From the NCBI GenBank assembly GCA_009746045.1, contig RPFO01000080.1, positions 2,248,315 through 2,310,314 on the forward strand: a DNA stretch of 62,000 bases, in the 5' to 3' direction. The notes under the pieces are model-generated. The model was not told the origin of the DNA. It ran no database searches and worked only from the letters and a program-made list of their open reading frames with translations. Made by a program: the position numbers and the translations under genes. Below are positions 33,701-44,519 of this stretch, piece by piece; the stretch's first letter is position 1; each line of letters opens with the position of its first letter. The stretch is from Mesostigma viride (taxonomy: Eukaryota > Streptophyta > Mesostigmatophyceae > Mesostigmatales > Mesostigmataceae).

Positions 33701-36700
33701 ACGTGTGGTGGCACGTCGAGGGGGACGGCCTCGCCTCGGAAGCTCTGCAGCACGGGGCGTGGGCGATCGGTGGGCAGGGTCAGCAGAGGGGGCGCGCCGG
33801 CGAGTGCCGTTCGCCAGTATTTGAGTTGCCGCTCGGCTTCCCCGCTCTTGGCCAGCCAGCTCCGCTGCCAGGCCGCGTAGTCCTGGTACGTGAGGGGCAG
33901 CGGCGGCAGCAGCGACGACACTAGCATGCGCAAGCGAGACGCCTCGGATGCACTCACGCGGCTTCCCCGCCAGTGCCCAGCATGCTTACTGCCTGCTGAC
34001 TCCCCACCAATCTGCCCAGCGTCATCAGCATCCCGTGCTGCTCCCCGGCACGCATCGTAGCACATGCACAGCTCTCGCTGCAGGATGCCCACCGACGTTG
34101 CGTCACTGATGGCATGGTGGCGGGTGAGCAGGAAAAGGTGGCGGTTGCGGCTCAGCGTCACTACCAGTGCGCGCATGAGTGGGCCGCGGTACAGGTCAAA
34201 GGGAGCATCTGCTGAGGCACGCAGCAGTCGCCGGCATTCGTCAGCAACCACGTCCGGCACGCCTTCCCATTCCTTCTCACAGGCTCCATTGCAACCCACA
34301 ACAACGGCCCCCTGCCCATCATCAAATTTCCAAGTCCCCAACGCCGTCTGCCTCTCCCTTCTTCTACTATGACCATGGCCATGCTGATCTCGTCCACCCA
34401 CATCCCCACCAGAGCCGTCCCCGGCCCCAAACCCCTCCAAGTCCACCACCATAAAATCAAACTCAAACTCCTCCAACGGAACCGCCACGGAGTATGCCAG
34501 TGGCCACTGCCCTCTATCAACGCCCTTGCCCGCCCCTACCCCCCCTTTTCCCCTTCCTTCCCCAGCCGCCAACCGAAAGTGGCTGCGCAGCACATCATGG
34601 CGCGCCGCCAGCATAGCCACGCTGGCCCGCAGGCACGCTGCATCCAAGGGGCCCGCCAGCTCCCACAGCACGGGGAGGTGATAGACGGGGCTGGTCGGCG
34701 CCAGGCCCGCAATCGCCAGCAGGCCTTCCTGGCCGAACGAGGCAGGACCCACCAACTCCCCGCGGGTAATGCCGGCAGCCGCACCCTCATGAGAGGCCAA
34801 ACCCGAAGATGTGTCAGTACCGGATGCAGACATGCCGACGGGGCTCGCATTTGCCGGCATCCACCCAATAGCCTTTCCCTCCCCTGAAGCAAAAGGAGGT
34901 GTGGCTGAGGATCTGCCGGGAATAACGTAGGGCAGCAGGGACTGCCGATCCGGCACCGCAGCCATGCTGGGTGCAGCGTGGACGGTGCCTGTGGCCTGGG
35001 GCAGACCTGCAGAGGGCACACTGCCGGGTATTGAACCCACGGGGTCTGGGCAGTTTGGGCCCAGAGGCGATGAGCCATTGAAACTACCACTGTCACCGCC
35101 CCCACCGCTGCCTCCCCGCGATTCTATCAGCGCGGCCAGTTCCTTCAAACTGCCCGCCATCAACACGTCCGCCACCGACACGCCCGCGCGGGGGAAGAGC
35201 TGATTCAGCCCGCGTGTGACCGCAATGGCACTCAGCGAGGTGCCGCCCACCGCCAAAAAGTTGTCGTCCCGTGAGAACACCAGGTTATCCTGACCGCCGC
35301 CACCACCGCAGGCAGCAGTGCCCGCACCCGTCATAACCCCGTTTCGCTCCATTCTTTGATGGATGCCTAGACTTGCCCTTTCGTTTGCCCTTTCCCTTGC
35401 CATGGCAGCCCCAGGCGCAATGCCACTCTGCGCAGCATGTGGTGGAAGGTCAGTGCCTTGGAGGCTGCCTTGCACGTTGTCAGAAAATGCTGGTTGAACC
35501 CCCCCCATGGTAGGCAGCGCCACCCCCACCCCCCCTTGGTGTTGTGACGTCGCCAGCTCCTGCCTCCACACACGCTCGACCGCCGCCTCCACGCCCCCCA
35601 CCAACTGATGGTCAGCGCCCGCGCGCGCGTGCCGCCGCGGCAGTGGGGCGCACGCCTCTAGCAAGGTGGCCAGCTGGTGCCGCTGCGTCTTGCCGATGGC
35701 GGTGGTAGGCAACATGTCAAGCAGGTAGAAGGCGGAGGGCACCTTGTGGGGGGCCAGGTAAGAGAGGCACCACGCGACCAGCGCCTCGTGGGTCAGGGGG
35801 AGGGCACCGGCATCACCGCCATCCGCCTCACATGATGACGCGGCGCCATCAACCCCGTCAATTATTGTCTCGCCGTCCGCTTTCTCTCCCTCTCCCGTTC
35901 CCTTTCCCTGTCCATCGGTGTTCATTACACCCTCCCCTGAGGCCCCTTCCCCTTCCCTCCCATGAACCGCTGTCGCCATCGGGTTCTGCCCTTTCCCATC
36001 CTCTCGCTGCCCCTCTGCGGTTCTCGACTGCCCTCCACCACTCTCGTTCACCATCTCTCGTGCCCCCTTTACGGCGCTCGCCTGCCCCCTATTCCCGTTC
36101 GGCTGTCCCTTCCTACCCCCGCCCGGCCGCAGCACCAGCGCCGCGAGCACTCGCTCGTTGTATATGGCGTCCGCCCCGCCCACCACGGCGGCGCGCGCCA
36201 CGCGCGGGTGCGCCTCGAGCGCCGCCTCCACCTCGGCGGGGAGCACCTTGTCGCCGCCGCAGTGGATCACGTCCTTGAGGCGGCCCGAGAGCGACAGGTG
36301 GCCGTCGGGGGAGAAGGAGCCTAGGTCGCCCGTGCGCAGCCAGCGGCGACTGCGCCATGCGGCTGCCAAACTCTCCAGTTCCCGCACTGCCACCTGCTCC
36401 TGGTTCTTCTCCTTCTCCGCCCCCACGTCTTCCTCCTTCATCCCCTCCTCGCCCCCCTTGTAACAAACCTGACCCCCAGCTTGCCGTTTCTCACCCTCCT
36501 CCCCCTGTTCATGAACTTGACCCCCGCTCTGCCGGCCCATGTCCCCCGTTGGAAGGATAAGGGTCTGACCCCCGCACTGTCGCCCGTCCTCCTCCTCCCA
36601 ATGACCATCGCCTCCGACTGCCTTGTCTGTTTCGATCGCCCTTTCCTTGGCCTCCATCATGCCAGTTATGACAGTCTCATCCGTCGGATAAAAAAACAAC

Positions 36701-36903
36701 GCGTCCGTTGCTGCTGGCTTGTTCCAATATGAGACCATGACCTCGGGCCCCGACACGATGACCTCACCCTCCACGCCGGCCTTTCCCGTGATCTCCCACA
36801 TGCTGGCCCCGCCCCCGCCCCAGCCCCCGCCACCACCACCACCACCACCACCACCACCACCACCACCACCACCACCACCACCACCACCACCACCACCACC
36901 ACC

Positions 36904-36934
<31 letters not shown>

Positions 36935-38667
36935 CCACCACCACCACTATTACTGCTGCCACTGCCACCACCATGGCCAACAGCAGCAGCAGAGGAAAGG
37001 GAAGGAAACATGGCCCGGGGCTTCTCCACCAGGATCGCAACGTCTGAGATGCCCACAGGGATGCCCACCGTGTCCAGCCGTCGGCGACTCAACGACGGTG
37101 GATTCAAGGTAAGATGGCACGTCTCCGTCTGACCATACGCATTGACCACTGGCGCCCGCAACAACCCTTCGATCTTCTTTGCAAACGCCTCCTGTAGCAG
37201 CTGGCTGCCCACGCGGAGGAACCGCAGCTGACCCACGGGCCACACAGCCCCCGGGTCGGCCTCGGCCAGGTCGACCAGGAGGGAGTACTGCGTGGGGGAG
37301 CCCGTGTGCCAGGTGGCGCCGTGCCGTCGCGCGGCCGCGAACACGGCGTGGGGATCGGCGGGACTCATGGGCAGCAAGATGAGCCGCCCGCCGGAACAGA
37401 GGGACATCATGGCGGAGTGGAGACCGTGCGCGTGGAACAGCGGCATGGTCATCACGATGGCATCGAAGGGTGACAGAGACAAGAATCGAGTCATGGAGGT
37501 GGCATACGCGCACACCTGGTGGTGGCGCATCGGGACGCCCTTTGGGTCGCTCCCTGTAGTGCCTGATGTGTAGACTATGACGGCGATGTCATCGGGGGAG
37601 GGGTCATCCCCCAGGGCGGTGACATCATCATCGTCATCGATGATGTCATCGCTGCGGGTGGTCCAATCGCCGCACGGGTGACCAGAACTAAGGACTTGGG
37701 GATTGTTGCCATCCGGGAGGCTGATCTCATCTCCACAGCTGCTGAGTAAGGGCTGGATAACCCAGCGAAAACGGGACCGTGACGTACGCTGGGAGTCATG
37801 GCCGCCGATAGGGGTTTGTGAGGCAACCACGCCGAGAAACAGGTTGGTGTTTGGTACTGTTGCGCACCCAGAGAACAAAATGTCATCGTTGTAGGACGAC
37901 TCATCGTTATACGACGACTCCGGATGTGCCGCATCACGAGGAGCGTCCTTGTGCTGCCCCTGGTCGGTATTGCGGATGGAAACGCACCAGACCGAGACAC
38001 CGACCTCCCTGCAGGCGTCCAGGACTGCCATCCTGGCGTGCTCGTAGCCCGGTTCTTCCGAGACAACCGCCAATCGGGAGCCGCTGTCCTTTAAATATCG
38101 CTTGATTTCGGTGGAGGTGAGGGAGGGGTCCAAGGGGGACGCAGCGGCGCACGCAAACGTTGTCCCAAACAACACGGGCAGGGTCTCCAGCACGCTGCCC
38201 ATGACGACGGTGACAAAGTTGCCGCGGTTGATGCCCATGGCGCGCAGGCGCCGAGCGAACTGGTTTCCAAGCTCCAGCAGGTCCAGCCGACACAAGCTGA
38301 CTGGCAGTAAGTTGTCCCCGACCCCCTCGGAAGCACCTCTCAACGACTTCTCGTTGTGAGTTCCATGCTCGCGCGCAGGATTGTCACCGAAGGCCCGATA
38401 ATATGCACGGCTGGAATACGCTATCAGCAGCGGCCGCTCGTCACATAGCCCGTAGTTTTCTACGCCAGAAGGAGGCGAGCCGAGTACAGGTTGTCCACCA
38501 GGCTCGGCCTTGCCGCGACGGGCACCGCCGAGGGAACCATCTGCGCAAGTCACTTTCTCGGCACGTTTAGTCAGGCCAGCAGCTGGTTTGGGGCGGTAAG
38601 GACCATTCGCAACTAGACTTTTGAGGGTTCGCGGCTTTTCGGCAGCCATCCAACTCCGAAGAGCCAA
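27749..38667 (-). CDS. NRPS-like synthetase A-T-C-A-T with C-terminal acyltransferase 3
   Basis: Multidomain enzyme predicted to activate two carboxylic or amino acids, condense them on carriers and pass the product to a membrane acyltransferase. Exon 1, 38667-32709: adenylation domain 1 (YTSGTTG near residue 362, NAYGQTETC near 511, RTGDLG near 778, GKTQRHQ near 989), carrier 1 (GGTSL near 1141) and an LCL-like condensation domain (about 1320-1830, RHHAISDATS near 1517). A 77-nt intron follows (donor GAAG|GTAAGG). Exon 2 from 32631 and exon 3 from 31549 encode adenylation domain 2 (LLIFTSGSSGPPKP, LYNLFGASETGG, VYCTGDIARVV, LSNGKVDR). After a 58-nt intron (30097-30040) the last exon has carrier 2 (DDFFALGGHSL) and an acyltransferase-3 domain with many helices (SRFLWSYYVVAVHF, VGEASLPTYLFHPY). 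Four frame breaks occur at 30285-30725. Domain 1 resembles AAE3/oxalyl-CoA-synthetase-like ligases. Substrates unknown. Start could also be 38649. Confidence 0.85.
30285..30725 (-). other. Cluster of four apparent frameshifts in adenylation domain 2
   Basis: Conserved A-domain peptides continue across four frame changes. ELWVGGPALA passes to GYVGQPQLSAARF near 30719. FGDAAGVSDPPPP passes to RVYCTGDIARVV across G runs of 6 and 9 bases at 30612-30628. NATPVP passes to VELSSHLVAVVAPAHLD near 30355. LDVPLL passes to ALVECLPHYALP near 30290. None shows intron ends. Two lie in or beside homopolymers, which favours sequencing or assembly error; pseudogenisation is the alternative. Confidence 0.75.
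31550..31801 (-). other. Probable intron 2 of the synthetase gene
   Basis: Connects FPL (exon 2) with HGRDRGHELFLARTTF (exon 3). The acceptor TTTGCTTTCAG|CAT is good. The best phase-0 donor is GC (CTG|GCAAGG, 31801); a GT donor at 31773 would need another acceptor. A cDNA read would settle which is used. Confidence 0.5.
36833..36947. repeat. (CCA)n microsatellite coding for polyglycine
   Basis: In-frame CCA/CAC repeat within exon 1 of the synthetase gene. On the coding strand it gives about 35 glycines between the YGQTE and RTGD blocks of adenylation domain 1, a loop where related enzymes have no such insert. The reading frame stays open on both sides. Confidence 0.93.
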
Positions 38668-39255
38668 AAGTAAAAGGTCCCGAAGTAAATATTCCTGCCG
38701 AGGACCAGCCCTGTCACAGGCTAACGCTAGATTAATTTTATTAATTTACACGTATACGTAACTGCGTCACTTGAGCATAGCTAGTCCTGGCGAACGTACT
38801 AGATAGCATTAGGTGATAGTGCGTTGACCCCCTATCGACGGGCCGCGCGCCCCATCACAAGCGGCATGATCAGGACCTCGACGGGGAAAAATTAACGTGG
38901 TCTTCACGAACTCACGTTAAGGGACCACTTTTCTACTAAAACCATGCCTGCAGTGAACCGTATGCTAACGGCTGCGTCAAGCGTGCATGAACCTGCCATG
39001 CGCGTATTTGCAGGAATGCCATTCGTGAGTACGAAAAGGCGAGGTTATCCACTTTTATCGAAAATTATCCATGTTCATGGTGCTTAATTAATGTTTAGCA
39101 GCAGTGATCATGTTCCCGCCTAACGCCTTGTTAGGTTAGTGGCTCGATCGCTTTAACCCTCTTTCCCGTGTTTTTTTACAACGCGCTGTACCGCGTTGTA
39201 CAGTGGGGGTAGAACGCGATGTATCGCGTTGTAATCTGACACGTGGCAGACACAG

Positions 39256-39325
<70 letters not shown>

Positions 39326-39455
39326 GTCCCAGTTGTTGTTGGCAGACACAGTCTACAGATTTTCGGTCTGAAACTCGGTGGACGGCCTCCTTACATCCCG
39401 TAGAAATCAAGAAAAAATCCTGGTATTTTTTGGATTTTTTGACAGCTGCAAACAA
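38668..39455. other. 5' flank of the synthetase gene, with (TTG)n
   Basis: Holds a fragment of the (TTAA)n repeat family near 38733-38790 and a (TTG)n array of about 23 units at 39256-39325, flanked by copies of GGCAGACACAGT. Near 39180-39230 a short palindromic pair occurs around ACGCG-TGTA-CGCGT. The promoter should lie here, but no TATA box was identified. Confidence 0.45.
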
Positions 39456-39547
39456 ATATTCATTTGCAGATCGCGTTTTCCGCGTTTTCCGCGGCCCGGC
39501 ACTGAACGCAAAGGTTTTCACCTTTGCGGAGTGTCTGATCAGAATAT
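39456..39547 (+). repeat. SINE-like repeat, tail-only copy 3
   Basis: Contains the post-B-box tail (CATTTGCAGATCGCGTTTTC ... TGTCTGATCAGAATA) shared with 39850-39935, but no A or B box. A 5'-truncated copy, as expected of a retroposed SINE. Confidence 0.65.
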
Positions 39548-39663
39548 ACGCTTGGCTGATTTCGATAGTACCGGCTACGCCCCCTTCTAAAGAAGGATTC
39601 AGCCGTGTTCAGCCCGTCTCACGGTGCGAGACTGAACAAGTCTCGCGTGCAGACACGTGTGTA

Positions 39664-39935
39664 GTACTCCTACACACAGATCTCGAGTGATTTATCTAGT
39701 ACCAAATCCGAAAGGCTTGCATCACTCCCCGGACAGGAGAACTTTTGCGGATGACTGTAGGTGTAAGTTGGCGATGCCATGGTAACCGGAGACGTCCGTC
39801 CTATAGTCAGCAAAATTGGTGCGAGAGGTCCCCAGTTCGATTCCGGTCGGATTCATTTGCAGATCGCGTTTTCCGCGTTTTCCGCGGCCCGGCACTGAAC
39901 GCAAAGGTTTTCACCTTTGCGGAGTGTCTGATCAG
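39664..39935 (+). repeat. SINE-like repeat, full copy 4
   Basis: Best copy of the family: unique 5' block from TACTCCTACACACAGATC, A-box-like TAGTCAG..TTGGT near 39800, B box GTTCGATTCC at about 39835, then the tail to TGTCTGATCAGAA. Nearly identical to 811-1092 in opposite orientation. Confidence 0.65.
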
Positions 39936-41255
<1,320 letters not shown>

Positions 41256-41369
41256 CGATCCCGGCGCGCCGATTTCTGACTCCCCTTCCGCCGTCCACCG
41301 CTCGGACTTGCTAATTCCCCCAAACTGCCACGTCACAATTCCCGGCTTACGCTCGCCAGACCTACGGTC

Positions 41370-41497
41370 ACTAGACGTACTAGACCTGTGACCGCGCAGC
41401 CTGCCTGTGACCGCGGTCCGTCACCCAAAATCCGGCGGTCATGTGCCACCTAATTAAAATCCCGCGGTGTGACCGCAGCCACCAAAATCCGGCAGTC
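41370..41497. repeat. Short repeats of (C)AAAATCCGGCRGTCATGTG
   Basis: Three imperfect copies of a unit containing TGACCGC and AAAATCCGGCGGTCATGTG. A related piece continues at 46490-46535, on the far side of the nested retroelements, so this was one locus before the insertion. Confidence 0.7.
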
Positions 41498-42120
41498 ATG
41501 TGTGACCACAACTCAAGCAACAAGCCCTCGACCTTCGCGAGGAGGCCGAGCTCAACAAGCGCAGCCACAATGTCATCGTCAAGCACTTCGACCAGCCGGC
41601 AGGTGAGACCTCCACGAGCCTTCTCACGGCATTTAAGCGCGACATTTTTGCCCCCATGCAACTCACTGGTGAGCTGCGGATGTCGGCTGTCCGCCTCCCC
41701 CGCGCGCGAGGGAAGGCTGGCCCGGCACCCGTGCTCCTCACGTACATGGCGGACAAGCTGGCGTTCCTTAAATGCCGCAAGAAGCTCTCGGAGACTCGCT
41801 TCACGCTGGACGACGACTTGACCCTGGCCCAGCAACAGCGGCGACGCGAGCTATGGCCGACCTACCTTCCGAGCTCCGGCAGAGCGCACGGGGGAAGCCG
41901 GTATACTGGAGGGGGGCGGTCATCCACGTTGACCACAAGTGAGCCCTGGCAGGCACCTCCTGCCACCTTAGACTAGGAAACATATACCAGTAGTGTAGAT
42001 TAGTCAGGCTTTTAGCCTAGCATGTGGCCCACGCGCATGTGCGCCCATAATGGCCCCCATAGATGATGCGAGCCCCCATGGATGAATACGAGCCACGAGC
42101 CACGAGCCACGAGGTAGCCA

Positions 42121-42245
42121 TGGCTGACGGCGGAGCTCAGAACTTTCGCGTCTGAGCCCCAAATTCCGTCAGATCACTTGCAAGCGATGCATCTTTTCTA
42201 GGCGCATCTGCTACTATAAACGGTTACAGCTGTAACGCAGTATTG
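42121..42245 (+). promoter_or_regulatory. 5' regulatory block of element B
   Basis: GCTGACGGCGGAG, GCGTCTGAGCCCCAAATTC, GTCAGA-CACTTGCA, a CTATAAACGGTTAC box and CGCAGTAT recur in the same order at 42617-42740 ahead of element C. Each precedes an ORF1 start by 30-40 bp, so this is the probable promoter or 5' UTR carried by the family. Confidence 0.6.
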
Positions 42246-42616
42246 TGACCAGCCTGCAGCTATTACGCGAACTGCTATTATGACGAGCAAACGCACAACA
42301 ACGCAACGCATCCTGGCGAATGCGTTAGGCAATGAAAATACGCATGCAGCTTCGGCTGCAGCTTCGCCCACCGGCCCAGATGGCAACGGTGACACTAGTC
42401 GTGCGCTGGTGCTCGCCCAGCCTCCCGGGCTCGCCTCGCCATCTGCATCGCCTGAACCTAAGCGCAGTCGCTCTGCTGAGCCGCCCTGGGAAGAGACCTC
42501 CTTTGACGTCAACAGCTCCGGCTTCTGGCGACGCAGCCCCAGTTGGTTCATGGAAGACGTGTTTTACGGCAATCACGCCTCGCTTCTAGCCCTGTACACA
42601 ACGAAAATGGCTGACG

Positions 42617-42745
42617 GCGGTATGGCTGACGGCGGAGTTCAGATCTTTTGCGTCTGAGCCCCAAATTCGGTCAGACCACTTGCATTCGATGCGCCTTTCT
42701 AAGACGCACTTGCCAGTATAAACGGTTACGGCTGCCACGCAGTAT
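42617..42745 (+). promoter_or_regulatory. 5' regulatory block of element C
   Basis: Direct repeat of 42121-42245 with scattered substitutions, containing CAGTATAAACGGTTACGGCT. The GCTGACGGCGG start is doubled here. It ends about 30 bp before the ORF1 start at 42772. Confidence 0.6.
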
Positions 42746-42771
42746 AGACAAAGTTACGCACGTGACCAGCT

Positions 42772-44133
42772 ATGACGACTCCCAAAGCAAAACGAGGGCT
42801 GGAAAAGGAGCTGGCACAGCTTCCCAGCGCCCAGCCCAACCCTCTCGCCCTCGCCATTGTTCAGCCGACAGGCTTACCCGCCAAACCCTCGCCAAGCGCC
42901 TCGCCTGAGCCCAAGAAACCCTGCCACGATCGAAAATGGAGCGAGTTCCTCCCCGGCGACCGACGATTCTCCCTCACCGAGTGGCAAGAGTTGTCGCCGC
43001 AGGAATGCATTGAGGTTCTCCAGTTCCTCGAACAGGAGCGGAAGCTCTTCGTGCCCAGGAAGGGGGCGGCTATCGACTACAATGGAGACATGTCCTGGCT
43101 CTATGCTTTGAACGAAGTACAACAACGCCTGATTATCCTGACCAGCCAATTCCAGATCCGCCTCGGCGACATCACCAGAACGCTCCGCACCCCAGCCCCC
43201 GCACAGCCGGCAGCGCCATCGGCTTCCTCCCTCGGCAAGGATGACATCCGCGCAGTGCTGGAGGAGCACGTGACCTGGCCGCTGGCCGAGCAGCTGACAT
43301 CGCTGAACACCACGCTCAACACGGTCGAGGCCCGGGTCTCCAACGTGGAAACCAAGGTCGTCCACAAGCTACAACCCCAGTTCACGGCGCTACACACCAC
43401 GGCGCAGGCTTCGGAAACGCATGCTGCACTTGTCTCTCGCCTTAACCAGGTGGAGGGCAAGTGTGGCGTGCTCCTGAAGAAGCTTGAGGCCATCACCGCC
43501 CACACCGAGGCCCTGGCCACACAGGTCCCCAAGATAGCGGAGCAGACGGCCACCATTGCATCCCAGCCACCCCGGCAGGATGCTGGCGACCTCCCGCCGC
43601 TCTCCTACGCGGACCTGCTGCGGTCAGCGACCGCCTCCACCACCGACGCCATCGCCACAAAGCTCCAGGAGCTGGAGGACCACCGCCAGGCCCAGCAACG
43701 GGAGGTCACCGATCGCGCTCGCCGCGAGTGCCGAGTGGTGCTACGTCGCTTCCCCCAGAAGCCAGGTGAGACGTCAACCTCTCTTGCTGACGAGCTCAAG
43801 AACCAGCTTCTTACCCTCATGGGCCTGGTAGGTGAGGTAGAACTGCGTGGGTGCCACCGCCTTCCCCACTCACGGGACAAGGCGGCCCCCCCACCAGTCC
43901 TACTCACCTTCCCCTCCCCTGAGGATAAGCAGCGGTTCCTCTCTCGTCGCAAGCGGTTGCACGACCTCACCTGGACGCTGGATGACGACCTCACCCCCGC
44001 TCAGCAACAGCAGCGACGCGACCTGTGGCCGGAATACCTCCGCCATAAGCAGGACCCCCAGAAGCCCAAGGTGTACTGGAGGGGCGGGGACCTGATGATC
44101 AACCACAAGATGTGGACGCCCCCAGCGGGCTAG
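42772..44133 (+). CDS. ORF1 protein of non-LTR retroelement C (453 aa)
   Basis: Intact single-exon ORF. The N-terminal 120 residues are variable and Pro/Ser-rich; residues about 130-330 contain heptad-like, coiled-coil-prone stretches (EARVSNVETKVVHKLQPQF, VSRLNQVEGKCGVLLKKLEA). The C-terminal 140 residues (RRECRVVLRRFPQKPGET, ELRGCHRLPHSRDKA, VLLTFPSPEDKQRFLSRR, WTLDDDLTPAQQQQRRDLWP, VYWRGGDLMIN) follow the pattern of the RRM and C-terminal domain of LINE ORF1 proteins, which bind RNA and act as nucleic-acid chaperones. No catalytic motif is present. The ATG at 42772 is the first in frame after the promoter-like block. Intact coding suggests recent activity with reverse transcriptase supplied in trans. 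Confidence 0.72.
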   Translation: MTTPKAKRGLEKELAQLPSAQPNPLALAIVQPTGLPAKPSPSASPEPKKPCHDRKWSEFLPGDRRFSLTEWQELSPQECIEVLQFLEQERKLFVPRKGAAIDYNGDMSWLYALNEVQQRLIILTSQFQIRLGDITRTLRTPAPAQPAAPSASSLGKDDIRAVLEEHVTWPLAEQLTSLNTTLNTVEARVSNVETKVVHKLQPQFTALHTTAQASETHAALVSRLNQVEGKCGVLLKKLEAITAHTEALATQVPKIAEQTATIASQPPRQDAGDLPPLSYADLLRSATASTTDAIATKLQELEDHRQAQQREVTDRARRECRVVLRRFPQKPGETSTSLADELKNQLLTLMGLVGEVELRGCHRLPHSRDKAAPPPVLLTFPSPEDKQRFLSRRKRLHDLTWTLDDDLTPAQQQQRRDLWPEYLRHKQDPQKPKVYWRGGDLMINHKMWTPPAG

Positions 44134-44519
44134 AATAGCAATAGCCCTAGCTTGTAACCATTGGCGTCACTGCCGCTAAGGCAGCCATGCCTAGCTGTGC
44201 CAACACACCTAGTCACGTGCCGCCAACGCACGGTACACAACCAGCCATAGCCTTAGCCTAGTCCTAGTACAGCCATGCTACGCCCTGGCTATGTTCAGAT
44301 TACTTGCCCACGCTCCTTGCTATGATATGCTCACATGGGTCTTATTGCACCCACAGTTTGCCGGATCGTTAGCCTGTCCTTTTCGCTAGCCGCGCCCGAT
44401 TGCAGCTGTGGCATGCCTTTGGCATGAAGGAGACTGGGGGTCTCTGCCCTTTCTCCTGTAGTGCACACACAGGGATTAAAAGCACTTCGGTGCTCCGTGA
44501 CTCCCCAACGGGAGCACGA
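44134..44519 (+). other. 3' UTR of element C
   Basis: Non-coding block with repeated ACCTAG/CCTAGTC motifs, then TCTTATTGCACCCACAG and GGCATGAAGGAGACTGGG, and finally AGGGATTAAAAGCACTTC with CTCCGTGACTCCCCAACGGG before the tail. Confidence 0.6.

Noticed and set aside
39745-39860. Functional tRNA gene
   Set aside because: B box and T-arm-like sequence are present but the anticodon arm is missing and the acceptor stem cannot pair.
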